In this document: positions 6,637-16,741 of the stretch, piece after piece
Position numbering within the stretch: position 1 is the stretch's first letter
Layout of the letters: each line of letters begins with the position of its first letter
Assembly: GCA_030145385.1 (NCBI GenBank)
Contig: JAQYVU010000044.1
Span: 1 to 34,530, forward strand
Source: Desulfococcaceae bacterium
GTDB lineage: Bacteria > Desulfobacterota > Desulfobacteria > Desulfobacterales > Desulfosalsimonadaceae
DNA length: 34,530 nucleotides
Direction of reading: 5' to 3'
Made by a program: the position numbers and the translations under genes
The notes under the pieces: model-generated
What the model saw: only the letters and a program-made list of their open reading frames with translations
What the model was told of the DNA's origin: nothing
The model's database searches: none

Positions 6637-9633
6637 TTACACCAGCGTCCCAAACGGTTTTTTCCAGGCTGCTTTTAAATCCGCCACCGCAACTGAAATC
6701 AATGGATTACCTTGCGCATCCCTGATGGCAAGTGTGGACGAAGGGGTAACCGATCCAATACAGGCACAGGAAATGTCTGCGCAGATTTCTTCAAATTTAT
6801 CTCTCAATTGAGGCGCAACCGTCACCAGAAACCGTCCGGCGGATTCTGAAAACAACAGTGTGTCGTTTCGCAATATGTCGCCTGCGGGAACACAGGCAAG
6901 GTCTATATCAAGACCCAGATTCCCGCCCATGGCGATCATGGACAGATGGATACCAAGTCCGCCGCGGTAAATGCCGTGGGCCGACGCCACCAGTCCTTTT
7001 CCAATGGCAGAAAACAGCGCATTATATGTGGGGATGAACTTTTCCGTAAACACCTGCGGAACGTTTTTGCCGATGCAACCGAACAGATCATAATATTCAG
7101 ACCCGCCCAGTTCGTTTCTGGTTTCTCCAAGGATGTACACCAGATCTCCGGCGCTTTTCACATCCATGGTCACGCACTTTTCAATATTATCAGTCACACC
7201 CACTGTGGAAAACTGCATGGTTTCCAGAGCGGACACCTTGTGGGATTCACCATATTTTCCCGGCAGATGACCATCCACATACATACTGTCTTTTCCGGAC
7301 AGCAAAGGGATGCCGTACGCCATGCACATGTCATAAAGTGCCCGGCAGGATCGGACCAGTTGGGCGGCCTTGAAACGGCCGTCCGGATTTTTATCCGGAT
7401 CATACTGGATGCTCGGCCAGCAGAAATTATCCACACCGCCGATATGATCGGGATTTCCCCCGACAGCCACCATCCGGCGAATCGCCTCGTCAATGGTGCA
7501 GGTGGTCATGTGATAGGCGTCAATCGCTGAATACATGGGCAAAAGTGCCTGGGAAAAAACAAGTCCCTTAGATGATGAAAGCACCGGCCGGATCACGGTT
7601 GCATCACTGTAGACATCCCGGTCTTTTCCCACCAGCGGTTTAATCACACTGCCGCCCTGCACTTCATGATCATATTGGCGGGTAATCCATTGTTTTGAGC
7701 AGATATTGGGCCGAACAAGCAAATCAAGCAGTACGGCGTTGAAATTTTTCGGCTCAGCAATGACCGGTTCATAAAGGCCCCGCTGTTGAGGCGGATACCA
7801 TTGGGCTTCAAATTCCCATTCGGGGAAACCGGATTTGAGCAGATCCATGTTGACATAGGCGCAGGTCTCGCCATTGTATGAGATATGGAGTTTTCCGGAA
7901 TCCGTGTATTTGCCGATGACCGTGCTTTCGACTGCGTGCTTTGCAGAAAGTGCCATGAACCGGTCAATATTTTCAGGTTTCACCGACACCGTCATGCGTT
8001 CCTGGGATTCGGATACCCATATTTCCCATTGATCCAGACCGTCATATTTTAACGGTACTTTTTCAAGGTAAACCTCACAACCATTTGACATCATGGCGGA
8101 CTCCCCGATGGAAGACGACAGACCGCCGCCCCCGTTATCCGTAATATGGGGAATCAGCCCTTCATCTCGTGCTTCCAAGAGAAAATCATGCATTTTTTTC
8201 TGCGTATACGGGTCGCCGATCTGAACGTGGCCTGCCGGTGTGTGCGCGGAAAATGTTTCCGAAGAAGCCGTAACTCCATGAATTCCGTCCTTACCGACCC
8301 GGCCGCCGCACATAACAATCAGCTCTCCGGGAGACGTTGTTTTCAGCTCAGACGGTTTACCGGCGGCCAAAGCCGGCATAATCCCCAGAGCGGTGACAAA
8401 AACAAGGCATTTTCCCATATATCCCGGATGAAAAGTAACCTGTCCGAAACCGGTCGGGATACCGCTTTTATTGCCCCCGTCTCTGACCCCTTCTATCACG
8501 CCGTCGAGCAGACGGCGGGGATGGAGCCTGGGCTTCAGATCGCCGCTGTAATCCCGGTCGCCCACACAGAAACCGTAACTGCCCATGACCAGCTTTGAAC
8601 CTAAGCCGGTGCCCAATGGATCACGGTAAACACCGACAATACCGGTGATAGCCCCGCCATAGGCCTCCATGTTTGATGGAGAATTATGGGTCTCGCCGGT
8701 AATGACATAATAATGATTTTCATCAAAACGGCCGACACCGGCATTATCCCATAATACTGATATGACCCAGTCTTTTTTTTCCTTAAGAAAAAGTGTCGGG
8801 GCTTCGATATAAGTTTTAAACAGATTATCAACTGTTTCCGTTTTTCCGGTTTCAAAATCCGTATAGGTAAACACGCCGCGAAAAGTATTGTGATTGCAAT
8901 GGTCACTTCTGGCCTGGGATATATATTCCAGTTCCACGTCCGTGGGTTGCGTCAGACCGATATGTTTTCTTTGAGACCGGACCTCCGGATTATTGAAATA
9001 AGAACGGATGACCGGCACATCATTTTCATTTAACGCCAGGTTCCGTTCATCACTGACCTGCATAAGTGCGGCATCGCTATCCATGGGGATGGTTGACACC
9101 GTCGGCGTATGGTCCAGTTTGACCTTGGGAATAATATAGCCGATCCCGACATTTTGATCCCATTCTTCTTTTGCAAATACCCGTACCTGCTGAATGATAT
9201 CATTTGACAGCAGTTCATCAGCTACCATTTCTGCATCCGACCGGTTCAAATGATCGCCGGAAAGACAAAAGCGGCGGGAGGTGTAGACATCTTCACCCGG
9301 AGCCAGGCGAATATTTAAAACATCCTCAATCGCCTCCACTGCGGTACTGCCGGGATTATCCTTTACACCCGGCCTGTAACCAACCCATATGCACCAGTCA
9401 AATGCCAGCGACAGCGGATCATAGGAGGATATTTGGGTTACCGGATTGGTAAAAATTTCCGTCCGGACTGTTTGCAGCTGGTCTGCGGAAAGGTCCACAT
9501 CCATGGTGATGACATGTACCGTGCGAATATCGTCAATTTTAATATCAAAATAGGAAGCGGCTTTATTACAAATGCCCTTCCCTTCAGCATCCAAAAGGTC
9601 CGATTTTAATGTAATTTCAAGTCTATGTGGCAT
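6637..9633 (-). CDS. purL: Phosphoribosylformylglycinamidine synthase, PurS-PurL fusion
   Basis: A 998-residue ATP-dependent synthetase that makes FGAM with ammonia from PurQ. The first 170 residues look like two PurS-type alpha-beta units (starting MPHRLEITLKS and FDWCIWVGYRPG), replacing a separate PurS subunit. The catalytic PurL part follows: SQARSDHCNHNTFRG, then TGETHNSPS and the GGAITGIVGVYRDPLG glycine-rich region, with a second half-repeat containing LLSGKDSMYVDG. It lacks the C-terminal glutaminase domain of the E. coli enzyme, which is supplied by purQ downstream. The start ATG is only 7 bp from an inverted-repeat element, and no clear ribosome site is visible. It continues the rpsB-rseP cluster on the same strand. 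Confidence 0.97.
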   Translation of the reverse strand: MPHRLEITLKSDLLDAEGKGICNKAASYFDIKIDDIRTVHVITMDVDLSADQLQTVRTEIFTNPVTQISSYDPLSLAFDWCIWVGYRPGVKDNPGSTAVEAIEDVLNIRLAPGEDVYTSRRFCLSGDHLNRSDAEMVADELLSNDIIQQVRVFAKEEWDQNVGIGYIIPKVKLDHTPTVSTIPMDSDAALMQVSDERNLALNENDVPVIRSYFNNPEVRSQRKHIGLTQPTDVELEYISQARSDHCNHNTFRGVFTYTDFETGKTETVDNLFKTYIEAPTLFLKEKKDWVISVLWDNAGVGRFDENHYYVITGETHNSPSNMEAYGGAITGIVGVYRDPLGTGLGSKLVMGSYGFCVGDRDYSGDLKPRLHPRRLLDGVIEGVRDGGNKSGIPTGFGQVTFHPGYMGKCLVFVTALGIMPALAAGKPSELKTTSPGELIVMCGGRVGKDGIHGVTASSETFSAHTPAGHVQIGDPYTQKKMHDFLLEARDEGLIPHITDNGGGGLSSSIGESAMMSNGCEVYLEKVPLKYDGLDQWEIWVSESQERMTVSVKPENIDRFMALSAKHAVESTVIGKYTDSGKLHISYNGETCAYVNMDLLKSGFPEWEFEAQWYPPQQRGLYEPVIAEPKNFNAVLLDLLVRPNICSKQWITRQYDHEVQGGSVIKPLVGKDRDVYSDATVIRPVLSSSKGLVFSQALLPMYSAIDAYHMTTCTIDEAIRRMVAVGGNPDHIGGVDNFCWPSIQYDPDKNPDGRFKAAQLVRSCRALYDMCMAYGIPLLSGKDSMYVDGHLPGKYGESHKVSALETMQFSTVGVTDNIEKCVTMDVKSAGDLVYILGETRNELGGSEYYDLFGCIGKNVPQVFTEKFIPTYNALFSAIGKGLVASAHGIYRGGLGIHLSMIAMGGNLGLDIDLACVPAGDILRNDTLLFSESAGRFLVTVAPQLRDKFEEICADISCACIGSVTPSSTLAIRDAQGNPLISVAVADLKAAWKKPFGTLV

Positions 9634-9639
9634 TTTGTT

Positions 9640-9734
9640 AGGTATAAGGTTGAAGGTTGAAGGTTGAAGGTATTCGATTTTAAGGTTTTGGCTGAAAACT
9701 CGGAATCCTCCTTCAGCCTTCTACCTGAATACCT
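9640..9734. repeat. Small inverted-repeat element between rseP and purL
   Basis: The left end AGGTATAAGGTTGAAGG matches the reverse complement of the right end (AGGTATTCAGGTAGAAGG) with few differences, giving a 95-bp palindrome-bounded unit that almost fills the gap. The left arm contains three perfect 7-bp units (AAGGTTG, 9646-9666). It occupies the region where the purL ribosome site would be. Confidence 0.65.
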
Positions 9735-9740
9735 ATGTAT

Positions 9741-10805
9741 TTATTTTTCAAAAAAACGCATTATATCATTATAAAAAACAAAAACCATCAGCATCATCAA
9801 CAAAAAAATGCCCACCTGCTGGGCAATTTCCCGGGTTTTTATACTTACCGGCCGCCGGATAACCGCCTCAATGCTGAAAAAAAGGATATGACCGCCGTCT
9901 AATACAGGGATGGGCAATAAATTCAAAATCCCTAAGTTCACGCTGATCAACGCAATAAACGCAAGCAGGTTCACCAGACCCTGTTCCACCTGTTCACCGG
10001 CCATCTGGGCAATTAATATCGGACCGCCGATTGTTTTTGCCGGGATGCTCCCCTGAAAAACCTTGACGACACTGAGAATGGTCAGCTTGCAGATTATATA
10101 AGTCCGGTTCAAGCTTTCAGTAAAAGCTTTAACCGGTCCCAGATGCTTGGTTATGACCTCCCCGGTTGAACTAACCCCGATCATATAACGGTGCTGTTCT
10201 TCACCGAAAATATTTTCCATCACATCATCTGCCGGAGTTACTGAAAGATTAATATGGCGGCTGTCTCTTAACATGGTAAACTCTAATGGAGAGCCGTTGC
10301 TGTCCATAATCGTCTCCGCCATTTCAGACCAGTTATCAATGGGTGAACCGTTGATCGTTAAAATTTTATCACCGCTGATGATACCGGCCGACTCTGCGGG
10401 ATAACCAGCCTTGACTTCCCCGATGACCGGTTGGAGCATCATCAGTCCGGAAAACCAGAAAATACCGAAAAATATGAAAATTGCCAGAAAAAAATTAAAA
10501 ACCGGTCCGGACGCCACGATAAGTATTCGTTGAAAAACCGGCTTGTGGGTAAATGAAAATGGAATATCCGCCGGATCCAGTTCTTCATCCGGCTGCTCGC
10601 CGACCATCTTCACGTATCCGCCAAGAGGTATTGCCGACAGCCGGTATTCTGTCCGCCCGACAGTTTTAGCCAGGATCTTCGGGCCGAATCCCAGTGAAAA
10701 TTTTTCAACCCCCACGCCAAAGGCTTTGGCAACAATAAAATGACCGAGTTCATGAAAAAATATCAAAACACCGAGTACGACAACAAAACCGATTACAAAG
10801 CTCAT
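9741..10805 (-). CDS. rseP: RIP metalloprotease RseP (site-2 protease)
   Basis: Inner-membrane zinc protease that cuts substrates such as anti-sigma factors within the membrane. The first helix holds HELGH (residues 18-22) and a late helix holds the LLPIPVLDGGH motif that supplies the third zinc ligand. About four hydrophobic segments and one PDZ domain (GEVKAGYPAESAGIISGDKI, about residues 120-190) are visible; E. coli RseP has two PDZ domains and about 450 residues, so this 354-residue form is the short type. The ATG at 10803-10805 is chosen because AAGGGGG lies just upstream and it overlaps the dxr stop as ATGA, indicating translational coupling. An in-frame ATG at 10829 lies inside dxr. 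Confidence 0.96.
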   Translation of the reverse strand: MSFVIGFVVVLGVLIFFHELGHFIVAKAFGVGVEKFSLGFGPKILAKTVGRTEYRLSAIPLGGYVKMVGEQPDEELDPADIPFSFTHKPVFQRILIVASGPVFNFFLAIFIFFGIFWFSGLMMLQPVIGEVKAGYPAESAGIISGDKILTINGSPIDNWSEMAETIMDSNGSPLEFTMLRDSRHINLSVTPADDVMENIFGEEQHRYMIGVSSTGEVITKHLGPVKAFTESLNRTYIICKLTILSVVKVFQGSIPAKTIGGPILIAQMAGEQVEQGLVNLLAFIALISVNLGILNLLPIPVLDGGHILFFSIEAVIRRPVSIKTREIAQQVGIFLLMMLMVFVFYNDIMRFFEK

Positions 10806-11977
10806 ACGCCCCCTTTTTCTCGAAAACAATCAATCCATTTTCCTGCTGTTTTCCTGGCCCATTTGTCTGCCAGCACTATTTCCTCAATTTCCGGGGTAGT
10901 TACAACATTATGTCTGCCCATTGTATGATCTATCACCTCTGGTATTTGAACAAAACCAATGTATTTATTTAAAAAAGCAGCGACCGCCACTTCATTGGCT
11001 GCATTTAAAACGCACGGCATCGTGCCGCCGGTTTCACAGGCGGAAAATGCATATGCCAGGCAGGGAAATTTTATCATGTCCGGTGTATCAAAAGTCAATG
11101 ACCCGATTCCGGCAAAATCAGGCAGCGGCAAATCCAGGGGCAAGCGTTCGGGCCACGATAGCGCGCAGGCAATGGCCCCTTTCATATCGGGGGTTCCCAG
11201 TTGGGCAATCACAGATCCGTCAATATATGCGACCATGGAATGAATGATACTCTGGGGATGAATCACCACTTCAATCTTTTGATGGGATACATCAAACAAA
11301 TGTTTTGCCTCAATTACCTCAAGGCCTTTGTTCATAAGAGTGGCCGAGTCAATACTGATTTTTTTTCCCATCTCCCAGGTGGGATGAGCCAGAGCGTTTT
11401 CAGGAGTAATGAATTCAAACTGATCAGCCGGCAGATTGAAAAACGGACCGCCGGAAGCAGTCAGCAGTATTTTTTTTAAATCTTTTTTACGGTTTCCGGC
11501 AAGGCATTGAAAAATGGCACTGTGTTCACTGTCAACCGGAAGGATGGAAATATTTTTTTCTCTGGCCCGCTGCATCACAATATCACCGGCCATGACCAGG
11601 GTTTCTTTATTAGCCAGGGCAATATGTTTACCCGCAGAAATCGCAGCAAGGGTGGGCAGCAAACCGGCAGCCCCGACAACCGCAGAAACCACCGTATCCA
11701 CATCCTGATGAACGGCGGCAGCACGATACCCGTCTTCTCCGAACATAATTTCGGTACGGTTATCAGACGGGAGAAGTTCTTTTAAAAGATTGGCATCTTT
11801 TTCAGTGTAAACAACCGATAGTTCGGGTGAAAACTGTTTTATCTGTTCTGCCAGCCGGGCGATATTATTTTTTGCAGTCAGGGCTTTTACACAAAACTGA
11901 TCCGGAAATCGATCCACAACGGCCAGCGTATTTTTTCCAATGGAACCGGTTGCCCCTAAGATGGTTAGATACCGCAT
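10802..11977 (-). CDS. dxr: 1-deoxy-D-xylulose 5-phosphate reductoisomerase
   Basis: Second enzyme of the methylerythritol phosphate route to isoprenoids; it converts DXP to MEP with NADPH and a divalent metal. The 391-residue length is standard. GATGSIGKNT near the N-terminus binds NADPH, ANKETLVMAG and PVDSEHSAIFQCL carry metal and substrate contacts, and HPQSIIHSMV follows. It starts 1 bp after the cdsA stop and overlaps the rseP start by 3 bp, so cdsA, dxr and rseP are tightly coupled. Isoprenoid precursor made here feeds the uppS product in the same cluster. Confidence 0.98.
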   Translation of the reverse strand: MRYLTILGATGSIGKNTLAVVDRFPDQFCVKALTAKNNIARLAEQIKQFSPELSVVYTEKDANLLKELLPSDNRTEIMFGEDGYRAAAVHQDVDTVVSAVVGAAGLLPTLAAISAGKHIALANKETLVMAGDIVMQRAREKNISILPVDSEHSAIFQCLAGNRKKDLKKILLTASGGPFFNLPADQFEFITPENALAHPTWEMGKKISIDSATLMNKGLEVIEAKHLFDVSHQKIEVVIHPQSIIHSMVAYIDGSVIAQLGTPDMKGAIACALSWPERLPLDLPLPDFAGIGSLTFDTPDMIKFPCLAYAFSACETGGTMPCVLNAANEVAVAAFLNKYIGFVQIPEVIDHTMGRHNVVTTPEIEEIVLADKWARKTAGKWIDCFREKGGV

Positions 11978-11978
11978 A

Positions 11979-12797
11979 TTATAGACCTGTTAAAACAAAT
12001 TCTTTAAAATAATAAATCACAGGGGCAGCAAAAAGCAGTGCATCAATTCGGTCCAGAATTCCGCCATGCCCCGGGAGGATATTGCCGGAATCCTTTATTT
12101 TTCCGACTCGTTTCAATTGGGATTCAAAAAGATCGCCGGTTTGCGCACAAATGTTGACAATGATAAACAAAAGAAAAATCATCGGTTCATTGAGATGGGG
12201 CAGAAACAAACGCATAAAAACATACCCGATGATCATGCAGAAAATCATTCCGCCGATGGAGCCTTCAATGGTTTTACCCGGGCTGATCGAAGGGCTCAGC
12301 TTATGTCGACCGAAAAATTTTCCGGCATAAAACGCCCCCACATCCCCGGCAAAAACTATAAATAATAAAAAGAAAATCCATTCAACACCTTGGGGAGCAT
12401 TGCGCAGCAGGACAAGCATGGACAGGGACACGGGAATGTAAATCACGGCCTGAATTTCTTTTTCCACCACATTTAAAATTTCAGGACTTTTTTTATACTG
12501 CGGCATAGATAAAATGGCCGCGCCGATAAAGTTCAGAATAAGCAGACCGATAATAAGCTGAAAAGAATTGACATGCGCAGCCCCGATGATCAGGAGGCCG
12601 CACAAAGCGCCCCACATGGGAATTGATGAAAAAACAGCCTGTTTCTTATCTGAAAATACTATCCGGTAATATTCGTAAAGGGCGGCCAGGGACACCAGAG
12701 CGACAAAGAAGGTAAATAATAGAACCGACCCTTTGAAGACAAGCAGGGAAAGAAGCGGAAACGCGACGATACTCGTTATAAACCGTTTTAAATGCAT
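11979..12797 (-). CDS. cdsA: Phosphatidate cytidylyltransferase
   Basis: Integral membrane enzyme that makes CDP-diacylglycerol from phosphatidic acid and CTP, the branch point for bacterial phospholipids. The 272 residues include about seven or eight hydrophobic helices. The C-terminal signature is visible as LKRVGKIKDSGNILPGHGGI followed by LDRIDALLFAAP, with the conserved acidic residues. SPGKTIEGSIGG in the middle is also typical. GGAAGAG lies just before the ATG. It follows uppS after a 138-bp gap and lies 1 bp from dxr. Confidence 0.97.
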   Translation of the reverse strand: MHLKRFITSIVAFPLLSLLVFKGSVLLFTFFVALVSLAALYEYYRIVFSDKKQAVFSSIPMWGALCGLLIIGAAHVNSFQLIIGLLILNFIGAAILSMPQYKKSPEILNVVEKEIQAVIYIPVSLSMLVLLRNAPQGVEWIFFLLFIVFAGDVGAFYAGKFFGRHKLSPSISPGKTIEGSIGGMIFCMIIGYVFMRLFLPHLNEPMIFLLFIIVNICAQTGDLFESQLKRVGKIKDSGNILPGHGGILDRIDALLFAAPVIYYFKEFVLTGL

Positions 12798-12935
12798 GTT
12801 AACTCTTCCACCTCATGATTTTATCAATAAGAACAGGAAATTCATATGGAGGCTACAAAGCGCAGCATTACAAACAGGCTGCTGAACGAGGCCGTCAATA
12901 ATTTGGTTAAGAAGGGTTTAAATTAATCAATCAGA

Positions 12936-13673
12936 TTAAACGCGTCCGAAACGACGGCTTCTGCCCTGATATTCCATTAAAATCTGAATTAATTCATTTC
13001 TTGTAAAATCCGGCCACAGGGTATCGGTAACGGCAATTTCGGTATAGGCAATCTGCCAGAGCAGAAAATTACTGATCCGCATTTCACCGCTCGTCCGAAT
13101 CAAAAGTTCCGGGTCCGGAATATCCGCCGTATAGAGATGACGGGTAATCGTATCTTCCGTAATCGCATCTACAGGCAGACGGCCGGCTTGAACTTCTTCG
13201 GCAATTTCCCTTGCCGCCTTGACGATTTCTGATCTTGCGCCATAGCTCAGCGCCAGATTCAGGTTCATGCCGTCATTATTTTTTGTTGCGTCCTTTGTCC
13301 GCTGAATTTCTTCCTGCACATCACGCGGCAGTCTTTCTTTTTCTCCGATCACATTGAATCGGATGTTATTGACCACCATTTCCTGTCGTTCGGAAACAAG
13401 AAATTTTTTCAAGAGGACCATCAGCGCGGAAACTTCCGCTTTCGGCCGCTGCCAGTTTTCCGTGGAAAATGCATAGAGCGTGAGAAAAGAAATCCCGATC
13501 TCCCGGCAGGAACGAACCACCATACGGACAGTATCAGACCCTTTTTCATGACCTTTGACCCGGTTTAAGAATTTTTTCTGGGCCCATCGACCGTTGCCGT
13601 CCATAATCACTGCAATATGCGATGGCAGCGCTGCTGTGTTCAGACCACTGATATTAATCGTATCAGACTTCAA
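12936..13673 (-). CDS. uppS: Isoprenyl transferase (undecaprenyl diphosphate synthase)
   Basis: Cytosolic cis-prenyltransferase that adds isopentenyl units to farnesyl diphosphate to make the C55 carrier lipid for peptidoglycan. The 245-residue protein has the catalytic Asp in IAVIMDGNGRWAQKK, the YAFSTENWQRPKAEV substrate motif, and the C-terminal DPELLIRTSGEMRISNFLLW block. Its start overlaps the end of frr by 11 bp, so the two are probably translationally coupled. Downstream is a 138-bp gap with no credible gene, then cdsA. Confidence 0.98.
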   Translation of the reverse strand: MKSDTINISGLNTAALPSHIAVIMDGNGRWAQKKFLNRVKGHEKGSDTVRMVVRSCREIGISFLTLYAFSTENWQRPKAEVSALMVLLKKFLVSERQEMVVNNIRFNVIGEKERLPRDVQEEIQRTKDATKNNDGMNLNLALSYGARSEIVKAAREIAEEVQAGRLPVDAITEDTITRHLYTADIPDPELLIRTSGEMRISNFLLWQIAYTEIAVTDTLWPDFTRNELIQILMEYQGRSRRFGRV

Positions 13674-14220
13674 GAATTTCCTTTTCTTTTTGCTTGAACG
13701 TATCGTCGATCATTTTGATGTGATCGTCGGTAAATTTCTGAATTTGGTCCTGAGCTTTGAACACACTGTCTTCGGATGCATCCCCGTCTTTTTTCAAGTC
13801 CTTTAACATATCATTCGCATCCCTGCGGACATTACGGACAGCCACCCGATAGTCTTCACACATTTTACTGACCTGCTTGACAATGTCCTTACGTCGTTCT
13901 TCGGTCAGCGGCGGAATATTAATCCGGATGATTTTACCGTCATTTGACGGGGTCAGCCCCAGGTTGGATTTTAAAATCGCTTTTTCAATATCCTTGAGCA
14001 CGGAAATATCCCAGGGCTGAATAGTGATCTGGCGGCTTTCGGGAACCGCCAGCGTGGCCATTTGGTTTAAAGGAGTCATTGTGCCGTAGTAATCAAGCCG
14101 GATATCATCAAAAATATTTAATGACGCACGACCGGTCCTGACCTTTTTCAATTCATTGTTCAGCGAATTGATGGTTTTTCCCATCCTGTCTTTTGCTTCA
14201 TTATTGATATCATCAATCAT
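13663..14220 (-). CDS. frr: Ribosome recycling factor
   Basis: A 185-residue protein, the normal length, that splits post-termination ribosomes together with EF-G. The N-terminal helix (MIDDINNEAKDRMGKTINSL), the KVRTGRASLNIFDDIRLDYYG turn region and the IRINIPPLTEERRKDIVKQV helix are all standard for the family. It lies between pyrH (60 bp upstream) and uppS (overlapping), the usual order in many bacteria. Confidence 0.98.
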   Translation of the reverse strand: MIDDINNEAKDRMGKTINSLNNELKKVRTGRASLNIFDDIRLDYYGTMTPLNQMATLAVPESRQITIQPWDISVLKDIEKAILKSNLGLTPSNDGKIIRINIPPLTEERRKDIVKQVSKMCEDYRVAVRNVRRDANDMLKDLKKDGDASEDSVFKAQDQIQKFTDDHIKMIDDTFKQKEKEILEV

Positions 14221-14280
14221 GAGTTCGTACCTTAATGCAGTTTATTCGAGTTTTAAGGAAAATATCAGAATTAATTACAA

Positions 14281-15009
14281 TTATTTCTTTTCCGGTTCAT
14301 ATATCCGGGTCCCGATCTGCTCACCGCATATCACCCGTTTAATGTTTCCCTTGACCTTCAGATTCATTACATTCAGTAGCAGGCTGTTATCCATTGCCAG
14401 CGAAATGGCCGTGAGGTCCATCACGCTCAAACGACGCTCAAGGACTTCCATATAACTGATCTCTTTAATAAATTGAGCATCAGGATTCTTTACCGGGTCA
14501 GAATCATACACGCCGTCGACTTTAGTTGCTTTCAAAAGCACATCGGCATGGATTTCCTCAGCCCGGAGTACTGACGCGGTATCGGTGGTAAAGTATGGAC
14601 TGCCGGTACCGGCGGCGAAAATAACAATCCGCTGTTTTTCAAGATGCCGGACAGCCCGGCGCCGGATATACGGTTCTGCCATCTGGTGCATGGATATGGC
14701 TGACAAAACACGGGTCTGGACGCCGTTTTTTTCCAAAGCATCCTGAAGGGCGATACTGTTCATAACAGTTGCCAGCATTCCCATATAGTCAGCGGTAGCC
14801 CGATCCATCCCCTTGGATGCTGCGGACATTCCCCGGAAAATATTACCGCCGCCAACAACAATCGCCATTTCCACACCGAGATCATAGGCTGACTTTACTT
14901 CGTCAGCCATGTATCCCAGCATATCCGTGCTGATGCCATACGGTTGTTCCCCCATCAGGGCTTCACCGCTCAATTTTAAAAGGACTCTCTTATATTTTGG
15001 TATCGTCAA
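14281..15009 (-). CDS. pyrH: UMP kinase
   Basis: Hexameric kinase of the amino-acid kinase fold that makes UDP from UMP. The 242-residue product shows [11 protein letters not shown] at the N-terminus, the glycine-rich [10 protein letters not shown] loop, [16 protein letters not shown], and the [15 protein letters not shown] nucleotide-binding segment near residue 165. It is 6 bp from tsf and 60 bp from frr in the classical rpsB-tsf-pyrH-frr order. Confidence 0.98.
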   Translation of the reverse strand: MTIPKYKRVLLKLSGEALMGEQPYGISTDMLGYMADEVKSAYDLGVEMAIVVGGGNIFRGMSAASKGMDRATADYMGMLATVMNSIALQDALEKNGVQTRVLSAISMHQMAEPYIRRRAVRHLEKQRIVIFAAGTGSPYFTTDTASVLRAEEIHADVLLKATKVDGVYDSDPVKNPDAQFIKEISYMEVLERRLSVMDLTAISLAMDNSLLLNVMNLKVKGNIKRVICGEQIGTRIYEPEKK

Positions 15010-15015
15010 AATTAA

Positions 15016-15612
15016 TTACCCGCCAATCTGGTACCTTGTAAACCGGTTGATGGTTATTTTCTCACCTGTTTTACCGATCATATCATTTAGAAGGTCAGTG
15101 ATGGTCAGGGCGGTATCACGGACATAAATCTGGTTCATCAGACAGCTTTCCTTGTAAAATTTGTTCATTTTACCTTCGACGATTTTATCCAGCATCTTTT
15201 CCGGTTTTCCCATTTCCAGGGCCTGTGCCTTGTATATCTCTTTTTCTTTTTTAATCACGTCTTCGGAAATGTCTTCAGGGGCAACACCAAGAGGGCTTGC
15301 TGCTGCAATATGCATGGCAATATTTTTAGAGAACTCAAGGAAACCATCAGTTTTTGCAACAAAATCGGTTTCACAGTTGATCTCGACCAGTACCCCGATT
15401 TTTCCTCCCATGTGAATATAAGATTGAACAACGCCATCAGACGCCTCCCGGCCCGCTCTTTTCTTGGCCGTGGCCAATCCTTTTTTTCTCAAAAAATCTG
15501 CTGCTTTATCCATATCAGCGTTGCATTCTGTTAACGCTTCTTTACAATCCATAATACCGGCTCCGGACCGTGCCCGAAGCTCCTTGACCATTACTGCGCT
15601 AATTTCCGTCAT
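15016..15612 (-). CDS. tsf: Elongation factor Ts (short form)
   Basis: Nucleotide exchange factor for EF-Tu. The 198-residue length matches the compact Thermus-like type rather than the roughly 280-residue E. coli type, so part of the dimerisation region is missing. The N-terminal UBA-like helix bundle (VKELRARSGAGIMDCKEAL) and the TDFVAK core motif are present. It starts 3 bp after the rpsB stop. Confidence 0.98.
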   Translation of the reverse strand: MTEISAVMVKELRARSGAGIMDCKEALTECNADMDKAADFLRKKGLATAKKRAGREASDGVVQSYIHMGGKIGVLVEINCETDFVAKTDGFLEFSKNIAMHIAAASPLGVAPEDISEDVIKKEKEIYKAQALEMGKPEKMLDKIVEGKMNKFYKESCLMNQIYVRDTALTITDLLNDMIGKTGEKITINRFTRYQIGG

Positions 15613-15615
15613 TTT

Positions 15616-16521
15616 TTATTCTCCAGTATTTTCAGAAGCAGGTGCTTCGTCTGTATTTTTTGAGTCAGGTTCTACTGCTGTTTCGTTTGTCCCGGTTTTT
15701 CGGATCACTTCAACAATCGGTCCTTTTGAACCGTCGGAAACAACACGTCGCTCAACCGGTCCTGATTTCTTCGGAGTTTCTTTTTCAGCAACCTCGGCTT
15801 CACCGGCTTTATCAGCGGCTGCCTGCTGTTTTTCTTCATAACGCTGCCTGCCTTCAATACAAGCTTCGGCAATTCGGGAAGTCAGCAGTTTAACCGCTCG
15901 AATAGCGTCATCATTTCCCGGAATGAGGTAATCAATCGAATCCGGATCGCAGTTGGTATCAACGATGGAAACAATCGGAATACCAAGGCGGCGGCCTTCA
16001 TTTACGGCAATCGATTCTTTTTTGGGATCCACAACAAAAATAGCGCCCGGCAATGATTTCATGCTCCGGATTCCGCCCAGCGTATTGTCCAGTTTTACTC
16101 TTTCTTTTTCAAGTTTTAACCGTTCCTTTTTCGGATACAGGTTAATTGTGCCGTCGGCAGTGATTGTATTTAAATGATTCAGGCGATCGATACTTTTTTT
16201 GATTGTGGGAAAATTTGTCAGCATCCCCCCCAGCCAACGGTTATGAACGTAAAACATTTCACATCGGTTAGCTTCCTCATAGATCGATTCACGGGCCTGT
16301 TTTTTAGTACCAACAAAAAGGACCGATTTCCCGCTTTCAACAGTATCTGCTATAAAATCACATGCATTCCGAAACATCTTAACTGTCTGCTGAAGATCGA
16401 TAATGTAAATACCGTTTCTTGCGCCAAAGATATATTTTTTCATCTTCGGGTTCCAACGCCTGGTTTGATGGCCAAAATGCACACCGGACTCCAACAATTC
16501 TTTCATTTTTACATAATTCAT
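15616..16521 (-). CDS. rpsB: 30S ribosomal protein S2 with extended C-terminus
   Basis: Small-subunit protein needed for binding S1. The S2 core fills about residues 1-228 ([72 protein letters not shown]). It is followed by a low-complexity tail of about 70 residues rich in Glu, Ala, Lys and Pro; at 301 residues it is longer than E. coli S2 (241). Such tails are common in this lineage and probably disordered. AAAGGG precedes the ATG. It is the first gene of the long cluster. The 297-bp upstream gap probably contains its promoter and leader; a short palindrome (CTGAAA-AAA-TTTCAG, 16633-16647) lies there and could be a leader hairpin. Confidence 0.97.
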   Translation of the reverse strand: MNYVKMKELLESGVHFGHQTRRWNPKMKKYIFGARNGIYIIDLQQTVKMFRNACDFIADTVESGKSVLFVGTKKQARESIYEEANRCEMFYVHNRWLGGMLTNFPTIKKSIDRLNHLNTITADGTINLYPKKERLKLEKERVKLDNTLGGIRSMKSLPGAIFVVDPKKESIAVNEGRRLGIPIVSIVDTNCDPDSIDYLIPGNDDAIRAVKLLTSRIAEACIEGRQRYEEKQQAAADKAGEAEVAEKETPKKSGPVERRVVSDGSKGPIVEVIRKTGTNETAVEPDSKNTDEAPASENTGE

Positions 16522-16741
16522 TGTTTTTCCCTTTCATGTTTGGTTTTTCTACCGCCGCCCGCATCCACCCGACCGCCGACTTTTTATCTATGATCGATCT
16601 AAAACCACTCTTTTTTCAATTTCGGTATCGGACTGAAAAAATTTCAGGTTCTGATTCAAGCACTAAATAAAAAAGCACCAGGCGCCCGGTCGTCAGGCGT
16701 GAGTAATATAAAAATTAATTAAACAAAAATTATTAACAAAT

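Noticed and set aside
6946-7530. 194-codon plus-strand ORF opposite purL
   Set aside because: It is antisense to a highly conserved part of PurL, has no ribosome site and resembles no protein I know.
12846-12926. 26-residue plus-strand ORF in the cdsA-uppS gap
   Set aside because: No ribosome site, opposite to the surrounding transcript and too short to support.
16676-16705. GC-rich hairpin as a strong terminator between prmC and rpsB
   Set aside because: The possible stem is short and the T-run is about ten bases away; not convincing.
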